DNA of 64,000 bases, taken from assembly GCF_050947335.1 (NCBI RefSeq), contig NC_134995.1, positions 8,780,501-8,844,500 on the forward strand. The letters are read 5' to 3'. Shown here in pieces: positions 32,890-45,055 of the stretch (within the stretch, counting starts at the first letter, position 1; each line of letters begins with the position of its first letter). Source of the stretch: Megachile rotundata (Eukaryota > Arthropoda > Insecta > Hymenoptera > Megachilidae). The position numbers and the translations under genes were made by a program. Below the pieces are notes generated by a model. It had not been told where the DNA came from and did not search any database. It saw only the letters and a list, made by a program, of their open reading frames with translations.

Positions 32890-33590
32890 TCTGTTATGTT
32901 GTGTGGACTCATTGCTTCAACGTGTCAGCCATAGGAAAATTGCTTAGTCAACTAGTTTTTCCATGATAAAATAGACGAACCCAATATTACAGTGTTATTA
33001 AAAGTACAATTGCAGTTTGTTTAAAAGAAACTATTTCAGTAGTTCTTGCTGAAGAAACCCGCTGTGCTACATGTGCATCCATTGATTTCAATATGGCGAC
33101 CGTTACTCGTGACTGTAGCATAACTGTACTTGGTCAGTTAGTTTTTTAACATGTAAATAATATAGATTATATTAAAATATGCATAGGACACGGTACTATT
33201 CAAGTTAAATTAAACTATTTTAATTTTGCTTGAGATATACTTAGAGTTATTCTGTTTCGTGGGTGCTTCATTGATTTCAACATGGCTGCCACTACTCGTG
33301 ACTGTAACATAACTATACTTGGTCAGTTAATTTTTGAGAATATAAATAATGTAGACTGTATATTCGAATATGCATAAAACACGATACTCTTCAAGATAAA
33401 TAAAACTGTTTTAATTTTGCTTGAGATATACATAGAATTCTTTTTCGTGGATGCTTCATTGGTTCCAACATGGCTGCCACTACTAGTGACTGTAATCCAC
33501 TGTTATCCTACAATGTAGTATAACGGATCAGTTCATTAAAATGTGAATAATGTGAACTACATATTACTATAACGTCATATAATATACAAC
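32890..33590 (+). repeat. 189-bp tandem repeat carrying a YY1/Pho-type site, 3-4 copies
   Basis: ATGGC(T/G)(G/A)CC recurs at 33093, 33282 and 33470, 188-189 bp apart, within TTGATTTCAACATGGCTGCC and TTGCTTGAGATATAC contexts. A decayed fourth copy precedes it from about 32900 (TTGCTTAGTCAACTAGTTTT). Each unit places a GCCAT-type core at the same place. Confidence 0.87.
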
Positions 33591-33985
33591 TATCATATTT
33601 ACACAGAACTATTTGAACGAACCTTGCTATCTAGCTGTCTAACTTTCGCCTCACTATTTGCTGTTTCGAATCCTGTCGAACATGATATACATCACCAGTG
33701 TAAAATTGTACTTGTTCAATGAATTCCATAAAATATGAACTACTAGTCCTACAATATAATACAACTAGTCTTACAACTAGTCCTAAAATATAATACAAGT
33801 ACAACTAACCCTATAATACAAGTACATACGAAGTTCTACAATACAAGTACATCTGAATAAATTCCGTAAAATATAAAATACAACTACAGGTGTAACTAGT
33901 CTTACACCCTGTCCCAAAATACACCTAGTCCCAAAATACAAGTACAATTAAAATACAACATCTGAAGCCCTATAACAGAAGTCCA
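33591..33985 (+). repeat. Degenerate ACTAGTCCTACAATA-type repeat
   Basis: CTACAATACAAGTACA and ACTAGTC(C/T)TAC words recur with irregular spacing at about 33735-33965. Confidence 0.6.
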
Positions 33986-34800
33986 TCCGAAGTCCCCCGA
34001 ACAAATTTCATCACCGTATTACACGAAGAACCTCGGCCGGTCACCCCGATTCGTAAAATCAGGCCTATATCTACCGTTTCCAAGCAATCTGCTAAAGGCA
34101 AAGAGCACACGTTCGATCGGTCTACTTCGTTGCGTAACAGCTCGATTAAGTTATAGTCGGCCGACGACCGTAAGGTACTCCCCGTTTAGAGGCAATCCCT
34201 GTTATCAGTAGCGTGTTTTCGTCTTGTATCGGCCAAGGAGACAGACCTCGATATCGAAAGATCGATGGCATTTCCGTTTTGTGCATCCCTCGGGAGCACA
34301 TAGCTCTTTCTCGAGCACACACTCAGTCACATTCGGTTCGAAGGCGGCACGAAGAGGGTAGAGGCCAGTGGGACACACACCACACCTGTACAGCACCGGT
34401 ATTCGGGTCATGCATCTCGGCCACTTAGACTAGGTCACTACCTCCCTCGTTCGTCTCGACTCATCCCCCCTTACTCGATTTCCACCCCTTTTTTCCGCGG
34501 CCACGGCCTCTGTTATTCCCCTTTCTTATTCGTTCCCTTGAAAACATTTCATTCTTCCCCTTTCTCCGTCTACGACCTCTTTGCGACTCAATAGGCGAAC
34601 AAAGGAGAGGCTCGCTCCTGAAGACCGACGATTGCCATCGATTCCAACAACGATATACTAACAACGATATTTCACGGAGGAGACTGCCAAAGAAATCGAG
34701 CCAGACTTTTGATCTGACATTGAATCGCTTTTTCTTGGAAGCCGGGAACTTTAATCATCTGCAGGAATTTGTTATTTCTTGGGAGTATTGATTTTAATGA
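33986..34800. other. Long unique CpG-bearing island
   Basis: About 800 bp of non-repetitive, CpG-rich DNA. Open frames at 34213-34428 (plus), 34205-34411 and 34461-34664 (minus) are unrecognised. Candidate conserved non-coding or enhancer region. Confidence 0.4.
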
Positions 34801-35269
34801 GCTAGTCGATGTAAGAGGATTGTAATTGGTAATTAATTAGACCTTGGGGATGAGGGAAAAATTGGAGGAAGTTCGTTATTGCGAGCATTATTAGTTATAA
34901 GTAACCTTTTGTAAATTTATGTAGTTTTTATATTTGAAGTTGTGTGGCATTTATCATTTTTTGTTTAATAGCTTGTGGATTTGCAAATTCTTAATTGTTG
35001 AATTTAAGATTTTACTAATTTTTTACTAGTTAGCAACAAAATTTTCTAATATTTAAATCTAAAGTTATAAGTTATAAATTTTAGAATTTTATATTTATGA
35101 ATTCTCAAATGTAATCTCTTAAAATTTTCTGATTTAATCTCCTCAAATTTTCTAACTTAAATTCCACAAATCTTGAAATCTAAATTTCTTAAATTTTCAA
35201 GTCTAAATTCCTTAAACTTTTACCTTCTTAGATTTAAGTTTTCAAATATAGAATTCTAGTTTCTTGTCA
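34801..35269. other. AT-rich segment grading into repeat
   Basis: From about 35090, words such as CTTAAATTTTCAAGTCTAAATT begin, which belong to the following repeat family. No gene seen. Confidence 0.45.
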
Positions 35270-36310
35270 ATCAATCGCACTATAAAATTTTGCACAACCC
35301 CTATCTCAATGTAAACATCTATATCGAGGGCCATATATCGAGACTACTCATCATTTTTCAGTTAATCCTCACTTTTGAACTATTCTCGTTACGTTCAGCG
35401 TTAACAATCACCTTCCAACCCTTCCCCATCTAATCAAACAAAAGAATTTGACATTCTTTTAAATTTGTAAAATTTTGAAATCAAAATTCCTCAAATTTTT
35501 ACCTTCTTACATTAATAAATTTCTACTCCTCAAATTTTATTACATATAAAATTGTTATCCTTTGTCAATCAAGTACATTACAGACCTTTACACAACCCCT
35601 ATCTCTGTCTCAATCTATATCGAGGGCCATATATCGAGACTACTCATAATTTCTCAATTAATCCCCACTTTTAAACCATTCCCGTTACATTCAGCATTAA
35701 AAATCCCCTTCCAATCCTTCCCCACCCAACCAAACAAAGAATTCGTCAAACTTTTAAATTTTTCCATATATCAAATCTAAATTTCTCAAATTTTCAAGTC
35801 TAAATTCCTGAAATTAACTTCTTACGTTCAAATTTTCAAATATAAAATTCTAATACCTTGTCAATCTATCACATTATAGGACTTTACACAACCCCTATCT
35901 CAATGTGAACATCTCCATCGAGGGCCATATATCGAGACTACTCATCATTTCTCAATTAATCCTCACTTCTAAATCATCCTTGTTATGTTCAGTATTAAAA
36001 ATCCCCTTCCAAACCTTCCCCATCTAATCAAACAAAAGAATTTGTCACTCTTTTAAATTCGTAAAATTTTGAAATCAAAATTCCTAAAATTTTACCTTCT
36101 TACATTCACAAATTTCTATACCCCAAATTTTCAAATATAAAATTATAGTCCGTTGTCTATCAAGTACATTACAGACCATTACACAACCCCTATCTTAATA
36201 CCCTCATCGAAAGCCATATATCGAGACTACTCATCATTTCTCCACTTCTAAACCATCCCCGTTATGTTCAGCAGTAACAGCCCTGTTCCAACCCTTCCTC
36301 ACCCAACCAA
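35270..36310 (+). repeat. 296-bp satellite, four copies, with conserved ATATCGAGGGCCATATATCG core
   Basis: The anchor CACAACCCCTATCT recurs at 35293, 35591, 35887 and 36182 (298, 296 and 295 bp apart). Each copy carries ATCGAGGGCCATATATCGAG (last copy ATCGAAAGCCATATATCGAG), then ACTACTCATCATTTCTCAAT, then TTCCAACCCTTCCCCA. An inverted fragment of the core is found at 50825-50875. Confidence 0.93.
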
Positions 36311-36925
36311 ACAAAAAAAATTCATCCCAAAACAAAGTTCATCCCATTTCTCCCTGTACAAAGGTCCGTAAATCGAAGAGCGTGTCTCCGGAGCGATGCA
36401 GCCGCTTCCGGTGCATCGACGCACCTGGAAAATAGGGGTTGCACGATGGTGGTGCTAGACCTTGAAGCTACTCGAAACCGGGGCAGTGTCCCGAAGAGAG
36501 ATCCGCGCAGTCGTGGAGCGGGTTCGAGCGTGTACGCGCCGAGGTTGGCCTAGATCGGGGCTGCCCCGTCGCTAAACTCGGTGTTCACACCCGGTGAATC
36601 TAGAACAGAGGCCGACTGGTTCGATTCCCTCGAGAGGACTCTGTCGTTACGTTTTCCGTAAATCTTCATCAACTCCGCGGGCAAACGGAAACGTGTCTGT
36701 TTCCTTTTTCTTGCGTTTTGTCGCGGAATCGCGCGTTCCTGGTTGCTCGTTTTTTTGTCGGAGGGTTGAAGGTCGCCTCGGCGAAGGACGAGCGCAGGGA
36801 AGGATGAACCTCTTTTTTTTTCAGGGGGAAGCTCCGGGGGAAATTGATTTTGAAGAACCGAGGGGTGGGTCTCGAAACTTGATTTAATGGAGCGCGCCGG
36901 GTGACTGTAGAAGCGATAAACCGAT
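36311..36925. other. CpG-rich island
   Basis: Abruptly GC- and CpG-rich from 36360 to about 36900. A plus-strand frame (36594-36887, 97 codons) is unrecognised. GGTTCGATTCC at 36618-36628 matches the tRNA B box, but the flanking bases do not form a T stem and no A box lies at a suitable distance. Candidate regulatory element, alternative non-coding exon or old SINE. Confidence 0.35.
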
Positions 36926-37549
36926 AGTTGCAGTATTTTATACTTTTATGCGGATATTATGAGCTCACTGAATATTATTTATTTTGTGTTGCGGTAGGAC
37001 TTTTTTAGATAGGGTAATCGGTGAAATTATTGGAGGGAGGTTTTATCTAGCTCTGGTTTTATTGCTAGAGAAATGATGAAAACAAGAGCTGATAAGCTGA
37101 CTTTGAATAAGTCGTACAGTGCATTTGAGATAAATTGTTTATAATTTATTTTCAAAACGTTTCAAGTACAGCTATGTGCAAGATTATATTTTTTTGGAGA
37201 ATATTAACTTTTCACATGTGGGATATACCATCAGTAGTAGATTTTGTCAAATTCTGGTAAGGATGCAGAAATTTAGGAATAGTGGTAACTGGGGATTTAG
37301 GAATATAGGGGATCCCTAGATGTGAGGATCTCTCAGGATGTGAATTTTTGAAAATGTTAGAATTAGAGAATGTGAGATGTGATGTGAGGATATGGAGGTA
37401 TGAGTATCTAGGGATTCAGATATTTGGAAGTGTGAGATTTGCAAATGAGTGAATCTATAGATGTGAGGACTTCGAAATCTGAGAATCTTCTGATCTAACA
37501 TTCATCATCATTTGGTTGAACATCCACGAATATAAGAATCCAGCTTTGT
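36926..37549. other. Unique segment with loose G-rich repeats at its end
   Basis: AT-rich to about 37260, then irregular GGATNTGTGAG-like words to 37500. No gene seen. Confidence 0.4.
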
Positions 37550-37950
37550 GAAGATCTGGGTCCACAAATCTACAAATCTCCCATCATAGAGATCTGGGTG
37601 CAAAAACCTACAAATCTAACATTTGGGTCCACAAACCTACAAATCTTCCATCTAGCATCTGGGTCCAAAAATCTGCAAATCTCCCATCTAACATCTGGGT
37701 CCAAAAATCTAGAAATCTTCCATCTAACATCTGGGTCCAAAAACCTTCAAATCTGCCATCTAACATCTGGGTCCAAAAACCTAAAAATCTCCCATTTAGC
37801 ATCTGAGTCCAAAAACCTACAAATCTCTTATCTAACATCTGGGTCCAAAAACTCACAAATATCCCATGTAACATCTGAATCCAAAAATCTACAAATCTCC
37901 CATCTAACACTTTGGTCCAAAAACTCACAAATCTCTCATCTAACATGAAG
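37550..37950 (+). repeat. 36-bp tandem repeat, about 11 copies
   Basis: Units of CATCTGGGTCCAAAAA, CCTACAAATCTCCCATCTAA repeat every 36 bp. Since 36 is a multiple of 3, a coherent 12-residue peptide repeat is open on both strands (plus 37598-37948, minus 37608-37946). Openness on both strands argues for a repeat, not a gene. Confidence 0.94.
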
Positions 37951-38720
37951 AAACTAATCCAAAAATCCGACGACCCTCAGAAAACCTCAGGACCCAAATC
38001 TCAAAACATCCAACAACATAACCTCTCTAAAACACCCCACATCTTCACAACCCATCGACTCAACCTCAGTGAACCTCAGCGAAAGTTCCATGAAAGTTTT
38101 CCTACATGAAAAATACATTTAATATTTCTCCGATAACTCTTGTCGTCCAAATATTTATGTATGACAGCGTAAACAGACCCTTACAAAAATCTGCCGGTAT
38201 CAGAAAACTTCCTTTCTTGCACCTTTTGGTCGTTCACCGTGAAGTAACCGGGTGTTTGATCCTTTTTATATGGATCCATCGGCCGTAAAGTGCAGCATTT
38301 GTAGTGTGCTACAACAGACGGTCACGTATCGCTCGCGACAGGATAAACGATGCAGCCCTAAGAAACTGTGGTGTGTGGGTCTCCGTGTGCACGTTCGGGC
38401 AGTCGATACGACTTCCGGTATTGTCGGAGAATTGTCTATGTCAGGTCGATAAACATTATCGTCGCGTTTCCATTCAATGGCCTTCGCACGATCGATATTT
38501 ACGAGCTTTCGCGAGTCGATAATGGCGGGACGAGTCGCTTTTCGACGGGGTCCGTGTTTCCTGGCCTTTTGGTCTGTTTTATCGAGCAAATATACTGCGG
38601 GGATTTTCTATAGAATACGTTCTGATAAAAATGGCCGAATGTGTTTGGTTCATTGTACACGTTTGATGACACGGTTTGTTATTCTGATGCTGGATTTTTT
38701 AGGAGAAAGCAAATAATTTT
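37951..38720. other. CpG-bearing unique island
   Basis: After a short AC-rich tail, 38100-38650 is non-repetitive and CpG-rich, with many short overlapping frames on both strands (for example minus 38266-38589, plus 38477-38716) and no recognisable domain. Contains ATCGATATTTACGAGC and AATGGCGGGAC. Candidate enhancer or conserved non-coding element. Confidence 0.4.
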
Positions 38721-38904
38721 GTTAGATCATTTATTTAAGTTGTAAATAATTTTATGTGTTAGATTGTAATTCATATAAGTAATGAATAATTTTATATATT
38801 AGCTCTTATTGATTAGAGAAAGCATGTTCTAGATATGAAGCTACATATGTACATAAAGATATGAACAAATAAAAATATGTGCAAGTAAATGATTATCAGT
38901 AGCA
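38721..38904. other. AT-rich spacer
   Basis: Nothing recognised beyond loose similarity to the following repeat. Confidence 0.4.
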
Positions 38905-39665
38905 TAATTATTGCAAGCATGAATAACCTGTACAAGCCTATAAATAATTAAAAATTCGAATAAACTCGAAATGTGCATATGACATATTCATATATGTACA
39001 TGTGTATATGAAGCTAAATAAATTGATGTATATAAAGAAGTAACAAAATACAAATATATGCAACTGAATAATTATGGCAAGCATAAATAACCTGTACAAG
39101 CCTATAAATAATTAAAAATTCGAATAAAATCGAAATGTGCAAATAACACATATGCATGTGTGCACATATATGAAGCTAAATAAATTGATGTACATAAAGA
39201 AGTAACAAAATACAAATATACACAACTGAATAATTATGGCAAGCATAAATAACCTGTACAAGTCTATAAATAATTAAAAGTTCGACTAAAATTAAATTCA
39301 ATTGAATTGTTCTGAATTAGAATTGTGCATATAACATATATGCATATGTGTACACATATGAAGCTGTATAAATTGATGCATATAAAGAAGTAAAAAAGTA
39401 TATATACATCTGAATAATTGGAACAAGCATAAATAACCTATACAAGCCTATAAATAATTAAAAGTTCAAATAAAATTAAATTTAATTGAATTGTTCTAAA
39501 TTAGAAATGTGCATATAACATATACGCACATGTGCATACATATGAAACTAAGTAAATTCATATATATATAAAGAAGTAAAAAAATACAAATACACCTAAA
39601 TAATTATCACAAGAATAAATAACCTAACAAGCGTATAAACAATTAAAAATTCGACTAAAATTAAA
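38905..39665 (+). repeat. 162-186-bp tandem repeat, five copies
   Basis: The anchor AATAACCTGTACAAGC, or AATAACCTA in later copies, recurs at 38922, 39086, 39248, 39432 and 39618. The later units are longer by a duplicated AATTAAATTCAATTGAATTG-type insert. Each unit holds CATATGCAT(A/G)TGTGCACATA alternating purine-pyrimidine text. Confidence 0.9.
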
Positions 39666-40355
39666 TTCAAATTAATAAAACTTGAATTCCCCAATTAAAC
39701 GTTACCGAGCAAATTATACCCAGAATTGTTCAGTCTCCACTATGCAACACGGAAGCTTTGAAGACAAGATAACACCGGAAAAGAGAAGCATTTCTTAGTT
39801 GCAGAAGTAACACAATGTATCTTTGACAGCGGTTGACGGATTAGTTTGCGGGAACAATGGCTTTTGTGCGCCGGTAGAAACAAATCGCCAGCGGCTGACT
39901 CGTCGAAGAAAGAATCGAGATGTACAACATCGAATGAGATAGAGGCGTAAAAACGAGAAACAACGTTGAAATCTCGGACGTAAAAAATCTGTCCGTTAAA
40001 GACGCCGAATAAAAAAAAATGGGACGCGTGGTTGTGACTCTTGCTTCGTTTAAAAGGACGGAGACTCATCAAGGGTAAGAAAAGAAGGGGGCTAAATGAG
40101 ACCCGCGTGTAATAACGTCGGGAAAGAAGTTTTCGCGTCGATACTCTTCCGCTTCTGAGAACGACAAGGCTTTTAAATGGAACGCGGTTCGCTAATATTT
40201 CCTAGCTTCTTTGGGGTTGATTAAGAACTTGACGGAAATCGATGATGGCGAACGGCAGCGGAAGAAAGTTGATTGTAAGACACCGGGGTGGAGATTGCAA
40301 GTTTCCATTTTGCGGCTGTGCGAGCGGACAGCTTTCAGGCTGCACAAAGGGTCAC
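39666..40355. other. CpG-bearing unique island
   Basis: Non-repetitive, with a minus-strand open frame of 110 codons (39740-40072) that I do not recognise. GATGGCGAACGGCAG at about 40242-40256 has a GCCAT-type core. Candidate regulatory island. Confidence 0.38.
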
Positions 40356-40659
40356 TTAAAAGTTGAATAGATGAATTTTTTTAACGACTTAAAGGTTAAT
40401 AGATCGCAGTCGTTGATTAATTGCCGGATGGTTTTATATACTGTGACGGTTCATAATTCACTTTTACTCATGTGGGCAATTAGATGTAGTTTCAAAGTGA
40501 AATATCTTTTTAAAATTTCTTGTGATTATAAGGAAATTTTTTTTGGCAATTTATATGTGGAAGAGCAATAATAAAATATAATTATGTGCGATATGGGAGA
40601 ATGCAGTTATATGCGATATAATGAAATATGTAATATAGTACAATGCAATGCAAATAGCT
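40356..40659. other. AT-rich unique spacer
   Basis: Unrecognised plus-strand frame at 40371-40571. Nothing else seen. Confidence 0.4.
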
Positions 40660-41460
40660 ACATGTTGTATTTGACACATACTGCATTACACACACGTTGT
40701 ATTTGTCGTATGTTGTGTTTAACACATGTTGTATATGGCACATATTACATTACACACATGTTGTATTTGTCATGTGTTGTGATTGACACATGTTGTATAT
40801 GGCACATATTACATTACACACATGTTGTATTTGTCATGTGTTGTGATTGACACATGTTGCCTTTGCCACATATTACATTACACACACGTTGTATTTGTCA
40901 TGTGTTGTGTTTAACACATGTTGTATATGGCACATATTACATTACACACACGTTGTATTTGTCATGTGTTGTGTTTAACACATGTTGTATATGGCACATA
41001 TTACATTACACACACGTTGTATTTGTCATGTGTTGTGTTTAACACATGTTGTATATGGCACATATTACATTACACACATGTTGTATTTGTCATGTGTTGT
41101 GATTGACACATGTTGTTTTTGCCACATATTACATTACACACACGTTGTATTTGTCATGTGTTGTGTTTAACACATGTTGTATATGGCACATATTACATTA
41201 CACACATGTTGTATTTGTCATGTGTTGTGTTTAACACATGTTGTATATGGCACATATTACATTACACACATGTTGTATTTGTCATGTGTTGTGTTTAACA
41301 CATGTTGCATTTTCCACATACTGCATTACACACATGTTGTATTTGTCATATGTTGTGATTGACACGTATTATATTTGACACATATTACATTACACACACA
41401 TTGCATGTGTCATATGTTGTGTTTGACACGTGTTACCTTTGTCACATATTATATTACACA
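40660..41460 (+). repeat. 64-bp satellite with a hairpin in each unit, about 12 copies
   Basis: The unit order is TTGTATTTGTCATGTGTTGT, G(T/A)TT(A/G)ACACATG, TTGTATATGGCACATA, TTACATTACACACA(C/T)G. TTGTATATGG, or its variant, recurs every 64 bp from about 40728. In the T/A version, CATGTGTT and AACACATG form perfect 8-bp inverted arms around 6 nt (first at 40899-40920). In the A/G version the arms are 7 bp. Short Cys/His/Tyr-rich frames spaced by 64 bp are artefacts. Confidence 0.96.
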
Positions 41461-41885
41461 TACGTTATATATCAACGCCTTGTACTTATCATGTATTTTA
41501 TTTCTACTTATTATACATTGACATCCTGCATTTTTACACATTTTACTTTGACGCATTAAATTCCTCACATGTCGTATTCATACGCATCACATATCCACAC
41601 ATGTCGTATTACTCATATGTTGTATTTACACAACTTGTATGTGTCCCTCATATTTGTACTCGTTGTTTTGTCAATACAAGACAATAACGTCTTGTATTTC
41701 CACACATTCTTGTCACATTACATCTGTCACATGTACTTGTCCACATTACATATCATACGTATTAGTCATATGTTGTATTTATACAAGTTGTATGTGTCAC
41801 GTGTTGTATTTATACAAGTTGTACATGTCACGCGTTGTATTTATCACAGACAGTTTTAACACGTGTCGTATTTCCACGCGTCGCA
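41461..41885 (+). repeat. Degenerate CACATGTTGTATTT-type repeat
   Basis: Decayed continuation of the 64-bp family: TCACATGTCGTATT, TACACAACTTGTATGTGTC and TATACAAGTTGTATGTGTCA recur irregularly. Confidence 0.8.
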
Positions 41886-42420
41886 TTTGTTTCATTTAAT
41901 TACCGTATCAAATTCTGTCGCTGAAGAGCGAGCTGCCGGCAACAACGACGATCATCGGCTACAGTGAAAACGAGCGGGTTTAAAATTATTATCGATGGAC
42001 CGTGAACGAGATTAACGGTGGAAAGTGTCGGCCTTGAACGAGATACAATACGGCTGCATTTACCGATATACAACGAGGGAGTCGTTAGCGAAAAGCCGAG
42101 ATTCTCAAATTGCAATGTACATATATGTGCTATATAAAGAGTGTCCTGACGAATGCTACCATTACAGGATCCAAGAACCATTTACGGAGAGTGCATAAAC
42201 GGAGAACAGACAATTGCTGTATTATATACTTCCGATGAGGTATTTTATTATCGGATATTTTAATAAATAAGACAAATATTGAACGAGGCAAATTTCGATA
42301 ACTCGTACTACTGAATAGGACATCCCTCTAGTTAAAATGACCCTTCAGAACGTATGATCATATAAGCACAACATACTGGAACACAAGACTACAATATAAT
42401 AAAAATTCGAGCTCGTGGAA
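41886..42420. other. Unique segment, CpG-bearing in its first half
   Basis: CpG-bearing at about 41910-42200 with an unrecognised minus-strand frame (41900-42181), then AT-rich. Confidence 0.38.
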
Positions 42421-42670
42421 ATTTGAACGACAGAAATTGTAACTTATGGAAAATTGAAAATTTGGAAAATTGAAAAATATTTAGAAGGGTAGAAATTTAC
42501 CTTCTGGAAATTGACAAGTGTAGATAACTCAGAAGTGTAGAAATTTGAAAATTTGCTTATTTAGAAGGGTGGAAATTTACTTTCTGGAAATTGACAGATT
42601 TAGATAACTGAAAAGTGTAGAAATTTAGCTTTTGGAAATTCAGAAACTTAGAAATTAAAAAATTTCGACA
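42421..42670 (+). repeat. Degenerate AGAAATTTACCTTCTGGAAATTGAC-type repeat
   Basis: GGAAATTGACA(A/G) and AAGGGT(A/G)GAAATTTAC recur two to three times with drift. Confidence 0.65.
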
Positions 42671-43479
42671 GAATTCTGACCAAATCAAAATACTTGCAGT
42701 CTCACCAACTCATGGGTTGATATCGATCCAATTCACAACACTTTCATGCAATATAACAAGAGGTTACATCCGAGTTTCCCCGATAAGAACAATTCCCTTC
42801 CAATCCCTTATCGTCCTATAGAAACCTGTTTCCTGAGAAACCCGTAGAGTAAACGACACAAAAGGAGGAGCATAGACAGTTACCCAATCGATCCAGACAT
42901 CTTTGCCATTATATGCACCCGTCCGATTCTGTTATGATGTCTTGGCAGTAACTTTATCAGCAATTTCATGGCACCGGTACACATTTCATTTGTAGTCTGA
43001 TGTTCGAAGGCCACCTTATCGAAAGCCATTTCCGATATGATTGATTTGGCAATCTTTACAGAGAAACAATCACGATTTCAATTGAATTTATAATGATGAA
43101 AATCTTGGCGGTGGTATTGCCAAATATTCGCATGCAGTAATGTGCAATAATAATCATAGTCTGTGGTAATATAAGGAGAGTCTAGAGACTTCAGACTTCT
43201 AATCAAATAAACTTGTAAATATCCACATCTCTATTCGTTAAAAAACATATTATTCGTGTGTACGTATCAGTCTCTATTTAACAAATGCTTCAATCATCAT
43301 ATGTACACAATATCCATAGATCTCCATTTGCCTTGATCTTAATTGTTCTTCAAATACTTATATGTCCAAATTTTTATATTCTTTCATCTCATTATCCTTA
43401 GCTACCTAATTTTAGAGATCCTAATTTTTTCAGATTTCAAGTGTTTATATTCCTACATCCATATATACTTAGATATAAA
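42671..43479. other. Unique AT-rich segment
   Basis: About 800 bp without gene, motif or obvious repeat that I can support. Confidence 0.4.
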
Positions 43480-44420
43480 TATCCCTAGATCCAGATATAC
43501 CTAGATCCCAATCACCCTAGATTCAAATCACCCTAGATCCCAATTACCTTAGGTTCCAATCACCCTAGATCCCAATTATTCCAAGTTCCCAATCTCCCAA
43601 GTTCCCAATCTCCCAAGTTCCGAATCTCCCAAGTTCCGAATCTCCCAAGCTCCCAATCTCCCAAGTTCCCAATCTCCCAAATTCCCAATCTCCTAAATCC
43701 CAAATCTCCCAAGTTCCCAATCTCCTAAATCCCAAATCTCCCAAGTTTCCAATCTCCAAAATCCCAAATCTCCCAAGTTCCCAATCTCCGAAATCCCAAA
43801 TCTCCCAAGTTTCCAATCTCCCAAATCCCAAATCTCCGAAGTTCCCAATCTCCCAAGTTCCCAATCTCCCAAGTTCCCAACCTCCCAAGTTCCCAATCTC
43901 CCAAGTTCCCAATCTCCCAAGTTCCCAATCCCCCAAGTTCCCAATCTCCCAAATTCCCAACCTCCCAAGTTTCCAATCTCCCAAGCTCCCAATCTCCTAA
44001 ATCCCAAATATCCCAAGTTCCCAATCCCCCAAGTTCCCAATCTCCCAAGTTCCCAATCTCCCAAGTTCCCAATCTCCTAAATCCCAAATCTCCCAAGTTC
44101 CCAATCTCCTAAATCCCAAATCTCCCAAATTCCCTATCTCCCAAGTTCCCAATCTCGCAACTTCCCAATCTCCCAAGTTCCTAATCCCTCAAGTTCCCCA
44201 TCTCCCAAGTTCCCCATCTCCCAAGTTTCCAATCTTCCAAGTTCCCCATCTCCCAAGTTTCCAATCTTTCAAGTTCCCAATCTCCTAAATCCCAAATCTC
44301 CCAAGTTCCCAATCTCCTCAATCCCAAATCTCCCAAGTTCCCAATCCCCCAAGTTCCCAATATCCCTAAATCCCAATATCCCTAACTCCCAATATCCCTA
44401 ATCCCTATATTCCTCCAACC
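43480..44420 (+). repeat. 16-bp minisatellite (CCCAAGTTCCCAATCT)n
   Basis: Two alternating 8-mers, CCCAAGTT and CCCAATCT, with a CCTAAATCCCAAATCT variant that recurs as part of larger blocks. The start (43480-43570) is ATCCCAATCACCCTAG-like. G-W-E-L-G-R-L-G type minus-strand frames (43565-44096) are artefacts. Confidence 0.95.
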
Positions 44421-45055
44421 AACATCACAATATCCCTATTTTCGCCAAAGCACCTAAACCACAACTCAATAAACTATTCACGTCCCAACGAAACTGGATC
44501 AAGTCGCTAATTTCGTGGAGGAGAAAATAGACGAAAAAGTGATCCCATAAGTGGTTCAATAGGTAAACTAAAAGGTTGGCCACGTGTTTCACGAGAAAAC
44601 GAACGACTCGCATAGACGTTGAACTTTCGAGCGAACACGATAATATCGTGTGCATAGAAACAGCGTTTCATACACGCCTCCCTTTCCCCATGGAACGAAA
44701 ACTCTTGGCAGTCACGCGACGCTGAGCACCGATTTGCCTTCATTTGCCGTCCCTGCGCTGTCTCTGGCCCTGCTGCGCCGCTGTTCTGCCCTGATCGGCT
44801 CTCGCTCCTTTCCCAACCCCTCGACCGATAAAACGGAACCGGTTGTGGGATTTCAGTCAAGCAAATTCATGCGGTTTCCTAGACGAACGTTCCTGTCGTT
44901 TGTAGCCCGATTACCAGACACAGACTCAGGCGGGACGACTTCATCGATCGGGTGCTTCGTTCGAGGAACTTTCACAGGGAATTTCTTGCCTTTGATTGAA
45001 ATAGTTTTTCATTCTTCGGATTCTGGGGAATTCATCTGCATAAACTGATTGGGTG
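44421..45055. other. CpG-bearing island with long unrecognised open frames
   Basis: Non-repetitive and CpG-rich at about 44560-44980. A plus frame of 132 codons (44650-45048) and minus frames (44507-44860, 44425-44655) are open together. The predicted peptides are Ser/Pro/Arg-rich without a known domain. No gene called. Confidence 0.35.

Noticed and set aside
35270..36310. Regular repeats considered as a CRISPR-like array
   Set aside because: Whole 296-bp units are repeated without unique spacers, and the genome is eukaryotic.
36618..36628. tRNA-type B box GGTTCGATTCC
   Set aside because: Flanks do not pair into a T stem, and no A box or cloverleaf is present.
37598..37948. 12-residue repeat protein on either strand
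   Set aside because: Explained by the 36-bp tandem repeat; openness on both strands argues against coding. Kept only as a finding about the array.
40584..41362. Series of about 62-codon Cys/His-rich frames spaced by 64 bp
   Set aside because: They are the 64-bp satellite read in successive frames.
43565..44096. G-D-W-E-L-G-R-L minus-strand frames
   Set aside because: 16-bp minisatellite artefact.
44650..45048. 132-codon plus-strand frame
   Set aside because: No recognisable domain, competing open minus frames and a CpG-rich setting; not enough to call a gene.
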